64,000 bases of DNA from Ciborinia camelliae (taxonomy: Eukaryota; Ascomycota; Leotiomycetes; Helotiales; Sclerotiniaceae). A model generated the notes under the pieces. It worked only from the letters and a program-made list of their open reading frames with translations, was not told the DNA's origin and did no database searches. Position 1 is the first letter of the stretch. Every line of letters begins with the position of its first letter. Made by a program: the position numbers and the translations under genes. Location: the NCBI GenBank assembly GCA_025890175.1, contig JANPYM010000006.1, positions 1,570,883 to 1,634,882 of the forward strand, read 5' to 3'. Shown piece after piece: positions 1 to 10,962 of the stretch.

Positions 1-19
1 ATAACAATTCTTTGTGCAG

Positions 20-3000
20 GTATACACCTTCACCATCATCAAAGATGGGAGTTTCACCAAATGGTGATGACTTGGAATCCAAGCTTGGAAAACTTGGTGG
101 CTTACAGAATTCTCGATGTAAGTCTACCTTCCTATATCACATCTTTCCCTTGCTGATTGTAGTAGTTTCTCCCAAGGTTTATGGCAATGCTACCAATCGA
201 CTTAACTCTCAGAGCAGTTCGGGACAGAGTGCTCTCAAAGCAAATGCCACTGTCTTCACACCAAGTAAGGCGAAGACTAGATCCTCTTCCTTGAGTGGAT
301 CGGCCCAGTCATTTACTCCTAAATCTGCCGAGGCATCATCTTCCAGTGGTGGTGGAGTTTCCTTGGTCTCAGTAAGCCTTCTTGTTCCGCTTCTTATTTT
401 CGTTACTGACTATATCTTCAAGTCTCCCACCACAGTTGTCAAAGATATCACCGCCAAGAGGCCAAACCACCAGAAGGTATTTGAGCAGATTCTTCTTGCA
501 GACTATCAAAAGCGAATGAACAAATTCCAAACTGTCACCCCAACTGAAGTCAACTGCGCTGAAGAAGCTGTCGTGGTCCCAGTCTCGGTAAGCTTCTTCG
601 TTTGATCATTGATTTGATTTACATCGCTAACTATTGGCTCTCAAGCCTCCTACTGTTGCCGTCGAAACTGTCACCCCTAAGAAGCAAACCCCCGAGAAGT
701 TATTTGAACAGATATTCCTTGCGGAATATCAAAAGCGAATGAACAAGGTTCAACTAGCTACTCCCACTGAAGCAAACACTGCTGGCAATGAAAACGTCTC
801 CATCGCAAGCCAAGAGCCCTCAGACGTTTTCAAGTCCAGCTCCGTTAACAAGTCCATTGACGTACCAGTTGTCGTCAAGAGCGGTGGAGCTTATATCAGC
901 GATACCAGCTCATCACATGGATCTTCCCAAGCAGTCTCGGCTGCTCCTTCTATCATGAAGGAAAACGAATTCATGGAAATGCTGGTAAAGGCACAAGTAG
1001 AGAAAGATGCGAAGCGAGCATCTATCTCAGCTTCTTCCACCGCAGCTCTATCCATTGCAGCCTCTTCTATTGCAGTTCCTCCTGTTGCGGCTCCTTCTAT
1101 TTCAGGCTCTCCCATTCCGGCTTATGTTCCAATTTCACCTTTGCCCGTATCCCGAGATGTTAGTGGCGCAGGTATCGGAGCACACTTATCACTTGCTCCT
1201 ACCCAGCCAGTTATCGCTGGTCCTTCCATGATGAAGGAAAATGAGTTTATGGTCATGTTGATCAAGGAACAACAAGAGAAAGCTTTGAAGAGAGAGTCCA
1301 TCATTGCATCCGCACTAACAATTAAAAAGGAAGATATTAAAGGTATGCATCACTTCAAAAATTGAGGACTTCATCAAAATCATTCGAATTTTCAAAGCTG
1401 ATCAATTTTCCAATAGTGAATATTCCAGGAGCGAAATCCGATTTTCCTCTCCCACAAACTCAAAACTCTGCAAACGACGAAGTTATCTCCAAAATCAACA
1501 ATATTGTTGAGAATAAGTCGGGTAAGTCAGATCGGCACACTGCCTTTAAGTTCCTTCAACAGTTACTAATAGCTTTCTGCAGAACTCCCCATTACGGAGA
1601 AATCGACCTTTGCGACCCAAACAAAAATCCCAAACATCACAGCAATGTCGAACAAGCCTCTCATTCCGGCGCCAATCAACAAGGTAAGCAAGTATATACC
1701 TACCTATCCATGGGTCATTTGTTATTCAACTATTTACATAATTGTTTACCCTTCGATCCTGTATCTCATTTTCAATTCACTTTGTTTTCAACCCCACGCT
1801 TGACGCGTCTTTCGAAAATGAGGAGTTTGCTGACATTTAATCTCACAGTGGACCACAGCTAATTTGACCCAAGGAAAGTCTTTATGCAAGTCAGATGAAG
1901 ACTTTCAAACTTTTCTTGCGAATAAGACAGCTGCGGCTTTGGATGCGGCACGAGCAAAACAACAAAATGTTACCAAGCCTCTATCACCAAAACCAACCCC
2001 AACAAAGCCAACACAAGCCGAAACCGATGCAGACAAGCGCAAATTAGGTGCTGGTCAAGCCGATTTCAACGTCCTTCTTAGTCGTCGCTTCGCAAATACC
2101 CCAACCTCTCCACACACAAAACTACCCATCAACAACGCCAATACTCCAGGTCTTACGCGAAAGAGTGGTGAAGATGTCTTTGCCATTCCAGAAGCTGTCG
2201 TGAAAGGTGGTCAAGCCATTCTTGCGGAGTTGCAGGCAGCAAGCAAGGACTTGGTCACAAATTTCCCGGTCATCAAGAAGGAGAATGTCATCGATACAAA
2301 TCACTTTGACGAGAAGGACATCAGTGCATGGAGCACAGTCAATACCAATCTTGCAGATACTGCTGGTAACTTGGCTGCTTTTAAGGGCGAGTCATCCCAG
2401 GACAAGACATCTCATGTTGCTGTTCACAGATTTACACCAAATGAGAACGCCATCAACACTAACAGCCCACAAGTCAACAATCCGTTCAACGATAAGCTCT
2501 TCGACAAGAAGCAAGCTGGCAGCTTAGTTTCTTCGCCTCCATTCTGGTCAGTCAATAGCCTCCCTGATATTGACATTGGCGATAAGATGGACAATAATGT
2601 CGTCGATCCAAACTTCAAGGAAGGTGTTCGTGTAACTGCAACACAGGATGCCAATCTAATCTTGCGCGATTGGGATGGTAGCTGGTGTCCACCACCAATT
2701 TGGGAGGAACGAGGAGCTTTTGATGCTGCTTACATTCCCAATTATATTCAAGAGTGGTCTAGTTTGGTCAGCCCTGAACGCCCAGTCACAACTATTGTCG
2801 ACACATCCGCTGAAGGTTTCATATCTGGCCAAGATCTTGTTAATAATGTCATCCTATCCAAGGCACCCAAACATGAGCCAACAATTCCTGGTAAGTCAAC
2901 TTCCCTTAAATATTCCACGCATTTTTCCATAAGCTAACCTACTTGCCAGATACCTTGAATTCTTCCAATGAAAAGAAGAGACTCAATCAGACTGCTGGCC

Positions 3001-3833
3001 AGGAGGCAGCAGCTTTCCTCAAGAAAGTTGAGAAGGCTCAAAAGGCACGAGAACACTATGTCATGACAAGCAATGCTTATCAGCAAGAGCTTTTGGCAAG
3101 AGAACCCGAGCCAAATCCATACGCTCCTAAGATCGAGATTTATCTGCGACCCGCCACCGAAGCTGATGCGAAGCAAATATTGCAGATCTACAACCATTAC
3201 ATCACCGAATCCTACATTCCAGAGGATCAAGAGCCCCTCACAGAGAGTGACATCCAGTTCCTCATCGAGGTCACTAAGAAAGAGAAGCTGCCTTTCGTCG
3301 TTGCTGTCAAAGGTCGTGTTCCAGCACAATCCGCGAATCCAAAGGTCAAGACCAAGGTACCACAGTACGAGAACATCATTAGCTTTGGATACACAGAGAT
3401 GCGTGGTTGTGGAATCGCTGGAAAAGCTTTTGGTCGATCCAGATACACACACAATCTACACCTCTTCGTTCATCACGACTACACTCGCAAGGGTGTTGGT
3501 AGCTGTGTTCTAGATCGACTCCTTCAAGTTTCAAGCCGTGCTTGGGCTGGTCATGATGGGTATGACTGGCTTAACCCTGATAACGATCCTGCCTATGGCC
3601 TTGGTTGTGGTGCTCGCTGTCATCAAATGTTGATCGAGGTTCCTGTTCTTACAAAGAACGATCCAAATTATGAATGGATGAAGAATTTCTTGCGGAAGTT
3701 CTGGTTCATGGAGGAGTTTCGACTCAAATCTGTCGGCCGAACCAATGTAGCAAAGCGTGAAGGAGAATGGCTCGACGTTGTACACTTCCAAAAGCAACTT
3801 GAACATGAAGCCGAGTTCACACCTTTCGTCTAA
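20..3833 (+). CDS. GNAT-family N-acetyltransferase domain protein, 5'-truncated by the window
   Basis: Large protein with a disordered N-terminal region and a C-terminal GNAT acyl-CoA transferase fold. The window opens on an intron acceptor (CAG at 17-19), so the true start lies upstream. Exons by splice sites and frame: 20-117, 163-371, 423-587, 646-1342, 1417-1521, 1583-1683, 1849-2890, 2950-3833, giving about 1,099 residues here. The GNAT part starts near IYLRPATEADAKQI (about 3138) and includes a motif-A-like acetyl-CoA loop, YTRKGVGS (about 3480). The N-terminal half holds two copies of a FEQI(L/F)LA(D/E)YQKRMNK block and two of an MMKENEF(M)xML block, separated by Ser/Ala/Pro-rich linker. 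The substrate cannot be told; GNAT domains acetylate histones, other proteins or small amines. The exon chain is well supported, the function only at family level. Confidence 0.85.
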
Positions 3834-4496
3834 CTTTTTTTTGATCACGCACATACTCGATCAAAAGAAAATATTGTCGATTTCAAATACCAGCTTGCTT
3901 TTCTTTCCTTTTCTCTTTCCTTTTACTTCTCAATATGTCACCACTGCAGCTACCACTGCTCTCGAGGAGGTTCATGGTTGATATCATATTGGTTTCTAGT
4001 TGCTAATGGTTTTACTTTGAAAGGCGATAATCTAGAGAAATGCTCTGGATTGAATGTGAATAATTTGGAGTTAGGCAGAATGAAGGAAGGAAGGAAACAT
4101 TGAATGGTGGAATACAAAATTTGCGATGGTTTCTCGTATCGTTCGGTACCTCAGGACCTACCTACTCAAAGACCTTCAGTTTGTGAATCAAACCTTACGA
4201 AGCTCTTAAATGTACTTTGGATTGCGATATAAATAGGAAAAAAAGAAGAAAAAAACATTAAAATGAAACATCTCCTTGTTGCCGAATTGTGAATTCTCTC
4301 CCAACTTAGTGAGTGATGAAGGCTGAAGCACACCAGTAGTTGCATAAATTATGGAAACTTTATGTGACCGAAAGTTATGCAGATCGCCGAGGGCTGCCAA
4401 TCTCATCAACAAAAAAGATTCTGCCAAAGCGGTAAGCTCACACTCTTAACTTTTTTTCTCCATTCATCAAAAATCTCAAGACAGCATCAACCAAAC
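3834..4496. other. Intergenic region and DRS1 5' leader with a probable leader intron
   Basis: No coding potential is seen. The helicase frame is open upstream to an ATG at 4377, but a good intron lies between (donor GTAAGC at 4432, acceptor CAAG ending 4480). That places this stretch in the spliced 5' UTR and supports the start at 4497. Confidence 0.5.
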
Positions 4497-6943
4497 ATGG
4501 CACCCAAACGTAACCGCGAAGATGACTTTGTGCTCACACTATCAGATAATGAGGACGAAGACCTCAACAATGTCGTTGAGGAAGAATTGCCTTTAGATCC
4601 TTCCTCAAACAAAAAACGTAAACGCAACGATGATACTACCTCTGCTAAAAAGTCCAAGAAATCAAAGAAGAAGTCCGAGGATGAAGATGTGGAAGAAGAG
4701 GGAATATGGGGAATCAAGGATGCAGATGATGGAGCTATGGATTCCGACTTTGAGTTTGCATTGGAAGCAGACGGAAAGGGCGGCGCAGATTTAGAGGAAT
4801 TTGAGGGCTGGGGATTCGACGGTGCGAAGAAGGGACTCAACGGAGGGGATAAAAAGGCAGTGGATATTGACGAGATTATTGCACGAAGAAGAGAGAAGAA
4901 GAAAGCTGCAGGAAAGAAGGGAGATACAGAGGACGAAGTAATGGCAGAACAAGAAGATGTCGTAGAAGAACAAGATGCGCCGGAGGGTATGGACTTCGAG
5001 GACGAGGATGATGAATTCATGGCTGAGGATGGATTTGGAATGGGTGCTGGGTCTGCAGAAGAGTCCGGGGCAGAGGAGGATTCCGATGCATCGGATAACG
5101 AAGAGGCGGGCGATGATGATTCTGACAACGACTCTGTCGCATCACCAGCACCGCATCCAGATGATGCTGCCTCTGAGGCCTCCGATGATGACGAGGATAT
5201 GGACGAAGACCCGGAGGAAGCTGCTAAACGAGAAGCATTCTTTGCTCCTGAAGAAAAGCCAGTCAAGGGTGCTAAGCCGGAGCTCAATTCAACATTCCAA
5301 AGCATGTCATTATCTAGACCCATTCTTCGAGGTCTTGCTACCGTTGGCTTCACACAACCTACACCAATTCAATCGAAAACTATACCTGTTGCATTACTTG
5401 GGAAGGATGTTGTTGGTGGAGCTGTTACTGGTTCCGGAAAGACTGCAGCATTTATCGTCCCAGTCCTCGAACGTCTTCTATACAGACCCAAGAAAGTACC
5501 AACCAGTAGAGTGGCTATTCTTATGCCAACTCGTGAGTTAGCAATTCAATGTCACGCAGTTGCTACGAAGCTTGCAAGCCATACTGATATCAAATTCTGT
5601 TTGGCTGTTGGAGGTCTTAGTTTGAAGGTCCAAGAAGCCGAATTACGTCTTCGTCCAGATGTCATTATTGCTACTCCTGGTCGTTTTATTGATCACATGC
5701 GAAACTCCCCAAGTTTTACTGTTGATACTTTGGAGATTCTTGTTCTCGATGAAGCTGATCGAATGCTTGAAGCTGGTTTCGCTGATGAGTTGAACGAGAT
5801 TTTAACAACCATTCCTAAGTCCAGACAGACTATGCTCTTCTCCGCAACAATGTCCTCGTCCGTTGATAACCTTATTCGTGTTGGTCTTAACCGACCTGTA
5901 CGATTACTCGTTGACTCTCAGAAGTCAACTGCTGGTACTTTGACCCAAGAATTCATTCGTCTTCGCCCGGGAAGAGAGGGCAAACGTATGGGTTATCTTT
6001 TGTATCTTTGCGCAAATGTCTACACTGATCGAGTTATTGTGTTCTTCAGACAAAAGAAGGAAGCCCATAGAGCACGTGTTATCTTCGGATTGTCTGGTCT
6101 CAAAGCTACTGAATTGCACGGTAGCATGAGTCAAGAACAGGTATTTTTCTACTCTTCCACAATCAGTATTACATCAACTAACAAAGTTAGCGTATCAAAA
6201 GTGTAGAGGCTTTCCGTGATGGAAAAGCCTCCTTCCTTCTCGCCACCGATCTCGCCTCCCGTGGTCTCGATATCAAGGGCGTCGACACGGTAATCAACTA
6301 CGAAGCCCCTCAATCCCACGACATCTATCTCCATCGTGTCGGACGTACTGCTCGTGCTGGCCGTACCGGACGTGCCTGTACCATTGCCGCCGAACCAGAT
6401 CGTAAAGTCGTTAAAGCAGCTGTAAAAGCCAGTCGTACCCAAGGAGCCAAGGTTGTCAGTCGAGTCATCGAAGCTAGTGAGGCGGATAGCTGGAGTGAAA
6501 AGGTTGATGCCATGGCGGATGAAATCGAAGAAATTTTGAAGGAAGAGAAAGAGGATAAGGTGCTGGCGCAAGCGGAGATGGAAGTTAGAAAGGGACAGAA
6601 TTTTATGGATCATGAGGCGGAGATTAAGGGTAGACCTAAGAGAACATGGTTTGAGACTGAGAAGGAGAAATTGGCTTCGAAGAAATTGGGAATGGAGGAG
6701 TTGAATGGGGTTGTGGGTGGAAAGAAAAAGGGGAAGCTGAGTAATAAAGATAAAAAGAAGTTGGATGACAAGGGAGAGAGGTTAGAAGCCAGAGTTTGGA
6801 AGAAGGGCAGGCAGGAGAGGGAAGGAAAGGGCGTTTTGGCCAAGGAGAAGGGGAAGAAGAAGGTCAAGGGTGGGAAGCCAGCTGGACCCGGTGGAAAGAA
6901 GCCGATGAAACCGATGAGAACGGGTGGTGCGAAGAGGAGATAG
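4497..6943 (+). CDS. drs1: ATP-dependent DEAD-box RNA helicase Drs1 (60S ribosome assembly)
   Basis: Nucleolar DEAD-box helicase; the yeast homologue Drs1 is needed for 27S pre-rRNA processing and 60S assembly. Two exons, 4497-6140 and 6191-6943, phase 0, 798 aa. The first 260 residues are acidic and lysine-rich (long D/E runs, KKSKKSKKK), as is usual for Drs1. Helicase motifs in order: Q-motif region GFTQPTPIQ, motif I GSGKT (about residue 312), PTRELA, DEAD (about 418-421), SAT, then after the intron [10 protein letters not shown] and [11 protein letters not shown]. The C-terminus is a Lys/Gly-rich basic tail ([11 protein letters not shown], ending GGAKRR). All catalytic motifs are intact. 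The start was chosen as MAPKRNRED because an intron separates the upstream ATG. Assignment is very likely from motif layout plus the acidic N-terminus. Confidence 0.93.
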
Positions 6944-7648
6944 ATAGAATAATTGCGGTGTTGGAGGAGAAAAAGTCATGATACCAATTCAATGTTTTAT
7001 TATGTGTGTATGAGTATCAAAAACGAATCCTCGATCCATGCTGCTTCCTCTCTCATTTAGTGTCCTGCAAAACAAATCATTATTTCTATATTATATCCCT
7101 GCATGCAGGCTGTATTCCTACATGACTTGACCATGAATCCAGCTCATATTCAATTCACCATCGATTATCCTGGATACTACCCATCTCATTCCATCACGCA
7201 ACTACATATATATCCCATCCCAGGGTCCCTTCTTCCCAATCAATGTTATATCATCTCAATTCCCATATCCATTGATTATATTATCATATTATCATCTTAC
7301 TATCTGAGTTCCAACTCGCTCACTTATTCATCCCATCGTCCCCTTCCCACACACTCACACACTCACACACTCACACACTCACATATTGATATCTTGTTCT
7401 TCTTCTTCTTGTCCTGATTATTCGGATTCGGATTCGGATTTGACGGGAGGTACAGGTTGGTTTGGTTGGGATCGACATCTAGGCCAGTGTGTGCCCAATA
7501 GTCAGAACTGCAGTCCCATAATAAGAGAATTTACATTCTTGAATTCTTTTGAAAATTTTGAATTATTGAGAATATTATATTTATTTTAAATAACCAATCC
7601 ACGTTTGCAGATTAATTGCTTTTCAAATATTGAAAACTTGAATTCGGC
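6944..7648. other. Convergent intergenic region with CA-rich microsatellite
   Basis: Space between the 3' ends of the helicase (+) and the membrane protein (-). It is AT-rich, with an (ACACACTC)n-type microsatellite at about 7348-7384 and a GATTCG repeat near 7420-7440. No convincing gene is seen. Confidence 0.5.
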
Positions 7649-9679
7649 CTACGAGTCCGGACTCTTGGATAGCTGATCTAGGCTGAGGGATTTCGTTTGC
7701 GTGTCGGTATAGGAATTGGAATATAAGGGCTCAGGAGATGGTGTTCTGAAGTCGTATGGTATCGAGGTCATATGCTCTCCCCCATTCATATTCCCGTTTG
7801 TCCTCACGCCATCTCCACCTCCATTCCCATCCTCAATAACATACATGGCAGGCGGCGGAAGTCTATAAACTACCGAATACTATTGTTGCCGGTTCTGTCG
7901 GGAAGCATATTGTTGAGATTGAAGCGAGGGAATCATCGCCGAAGGTGGCGGTCTATAAACCTCGTGAATAACTTGCGGGAGTTTTTGTTCCCGTGCTGGA
8001 TTTTGCGCAGTTGGAATCTGCACTTGCGGGTTTTCTTTTTCGGTGATGATGGGCATAGAGGGGATGTATACGCCGGCTGTTGGTTTATCATTTTGCGTCG
8101 CATTCCCATTCCCATTCCCATTTATGTCTTGGGTGGTTTGATACGCGGATTGTGAATGAGGTGCAACAGATGGATATCGGTTCTTCTTCTTCAAGAGAAA
8201 AAATGCTAAGAGGAAGATAAGGGCAAGGAGGGCGATGCCTCCAACTACACCACCGATGATGGGACCGATGGGTATCTTTTTTTTCTTGTGTGATCCGATT
8301 GTGGAGGTAGAAGAGGAGGATGAAGAGGAAGATGTTTGTTGCGGTGCCACTATTTGGGATGTAGTTTTGGGGCGAGAGTCTGAAGGGGATGTGGTGCTTG
8401 GGTTTGAATTTGCGGTTGGGATCTTGGGAGTGTTAGATGATTCGAATATTTAATCTTGTGAAGTGGAGAAAGGAGGGGTAGATGGGAGACAAGAATGAGA
8501 AAAGATAAAAAAATACATACCACACTCTCTCCCGCAGTCACAGTCTCTGTTCCAACACCACCGGCATTACCACCAGCGACACTTTCATCCAAAGTCGCAA
8601 GCGTAGCAGCCGTCTCCAACAGCTCAACTGTTAACTCATAGCTCGTTGTTGCACATCCAAAATTCGAGTATGTTGCTCCCGGACCAAAGACGAATGCTAG
8701 ATAGCCACAAGCTGGAGCGGAAGAATCGCTATGCTTTCTGTTAGCCTCATGATCTAGTATAGCGAACAGGATTTTCAATAGTCCGGGCTGTCGTCCAACT
8801 CCAACAATGAAAGACCTCTTGATTCTTGAATCAAGTTAGAACACATTGATATCATTTGAAACATCCAATTCCTTTCGAACCTTAAATCGTATCCAAACAT
8901 CGAAAGCTCGCGTCTAATCTGCTGGTCCAGACTATTGGACACCCCGATAGCGAAAAAGAAGAAGGGGATAATACAATCAAAAATAAAGATGAGAAAGAAG
9001 AAAAGGGTCCTTGGGGAGAAAATATAAATCATCGTAGAGAGATAATAAATCGATTTAGGGAGGAAATGCGGAAAAAGAGGAAAAAATTACCAATATATCT
9101 GACTACTTGGCGCATCCCCAACTTGCGTCTGAGGCCAATCCCAACACTCGGTAATCCAATCATAGCTCACACTAGTTTTCCCACATCCCTCGTAGAAATA
9201 ACCATCGGAGGCGGATGTAAAAAGACAGGTTTCGCTGTTGGGACATTGGGGTTGACCGAAGCCTGTGGGTTGTGTGTTAGTGGACTAACTTGAGATCTCA
9301 AAATTTTCAATCACAAGTCTCGAGTCCCAAAGAGTTAAGGATGGAGTTGTGATTCTCGGGAATAAAGAACCATACGAGGATAATATAAAAGAGGCAAAGA
9401 TCCCAGGAATAAATAAAACACACCTCCAGGAATAGTCCACTCGGTACAAACATTTGTAGCCCCCCTCTTATTCTTTTCCTTTGCTACCCCAAATCCCCAA
9501 TCCAGCCTTCTCCTTACCAACTCAAGTTCCGGCGCCAATGTTGGACTGGGCATCTGAAGCACCTCTCCATACCCAAGCGTCTGCGATGGCATTTCCCCTA
9601 ATGCAAATCCCGCTACGAGTTGAAGGGAATCGATATACAGGATAAAGACCAGGTAGGAGCCAAGGGATAGCCAGTCCAT
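7649..9679 (-). CDS. Single-pass secretory-pathway membrane protein with Cys-rich ectodomain; in-frame TAG near the C-terminus
   Basis: Four exons on the minus strand: 9679-9424, 9262-9091, 8728-8521 and 8422-7880, all frame-compatible; the second intron is long (362 nt). The N-terminus is signal-peptide-like (MDWLSLGSYLVFILYIDS). A Cys-containing ectodomain follows (CTEW, CPNSETC, YEGCG, ECWDW, CDSSAPACGY), then a Thr/Ser-rich stalk with a poly-Ser run, then one membrane helix (IPIGPIIGGVVGGIALLALI) bracketed by KKKK and KKKNR. The cytoplasmic tail is Pro/Gln-rich. This is the usual architecture of fungal wall-stress sensors and WSC-like proteins, but no named domain is recognised. The tail ends at a TAG (7882-7880); the same frame then continues 77 codons to a stop at 7649, with a repeat of the pre-stop peptide (VYRPPPSAM / VYRLPPPAM). 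The CDS may therefore end at 7880 or, without the TAG, at 7649. Confidence 0.72.
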
Positions 9680-10962
9680 CTTTGAAGATGCGGGAGGAAG
9701 AGGAATTGAGAATTTTGAAGGAAAGAGAGGAGAGATAGCCAGATTCCCAACACTATTCTGCGTACACGGAGTGCGAATAATGGAAGTAAGGTAGGTAAGT
9801 AATCACGAGAAAGAAAACAGGAGTTTAAACTGTCCTTCCTTTGACTTCAAAAGAAAGACCTAGGCACTATCCATCTTGTATATACCCCATCTCCCCAGTC
9901 CCATTCAGCTGCTCCATCCGACCTCCAAATCCTCTCTCTAATCTATCCTCACCCATCACCCACCCATATCACAAAGTAAACCAACCTATCAGAAAAAACA
10001 TAATACTGTAGCCTTACCGTACAACAACCACGGTAACCAGCCCAATAAAAACAAAGGTCCCTTCGGTCCCTCCACGCATGATGCACCCCGTGCAAAAAAG
10101 CCATTGTGACGCCACAATATACATGCAGGAGGCAGCTGAAAGCTTGTTAGACGAATTGGAATTTGGAAACATATAAAATTGTGGAAAAAAGAATGGAAAC
10201 GTCGCGGGAGGGACATGCTGGTTGTTAAAGAGCTATTTTTGAGTATGAATACTGTGTAATATAGTAAAATAGGAATATATTTTAAGGTAACGACAACTCC
10301 TTGAAAGTCGAGATGTAAGGCATGTAGAATTGCACCTATATAATATATTACCGTCGACCACTAGTTCAAATATTTCGTATAGCGAATATATGTGGGAATG
10401 GGTAAACAAAGCTAAGCTTGGGTTTAATTGAAGTTTTCGCAATAGTTTTCCAATATATGCTTCAAAGATTTCCTTTTCTAGAATGAAGTTATTATAAAAG
10501 GTCTGGCTGGTACGTCCTTCCCCAAGCTTCATTCAGCTCCAAAAACGCCACCAAACAAAAGACATGAGATATGCGGCTCATTCACTCACTCGCAGCCGAG
10601 CAGCCGAGCAGCCCGGCTTCTTTTGGGAATTTGGAAGCGAGTATATCTCTTGGCTCGCCGCCTCACTCAGGCCCGAGTCTAAATTCATACAATTTTCCAG
10701 AGTAGGCAGACAGTGCTTGAACCATCACCAAGAAAAAGAAAACAGTGAGAAAAGGAAATCTGGAAACAATATACTATCCGGCTCACCGGGTAATGAAGTC
10801 GGTGCATCGAAAATTGGAGGTTCTTCATTCTTTCTTTCGTATAAATCATAATCCTTTATTACTTCCTGTTGCTTCATTTTTCTTTTCTTCAAAGTCTATT
10901 CGCCATCGGAATTCATGCATACGCCCATTCAAAAATACAAAATACACGCTCGCCCACGCGTT
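9680..10962. other. Intergenic, no gene recognised
   Basis: Promoter side of the membrane-protein gene and 3' side of app1. Short open frames only, without splice structure or recognisable peptides. Near 10590-10615 there is a small GCAGCCGA repeat. Confidence 0.45.

Noticed and set aside
4377..4496. 40-codon N-terminal extension of the Drs1 frame
   Set aside because: A good intron (4432-4480) interrupts it and the family start MAPKRNRED fits 4497.
4487..5353. 288-aa Ser-rich minus-strand frame opposite the Drs1 N-terminus
   Set aside because: A shadow of the acidic D/E codons; no start context, and it is antisense to a well-supported gene.
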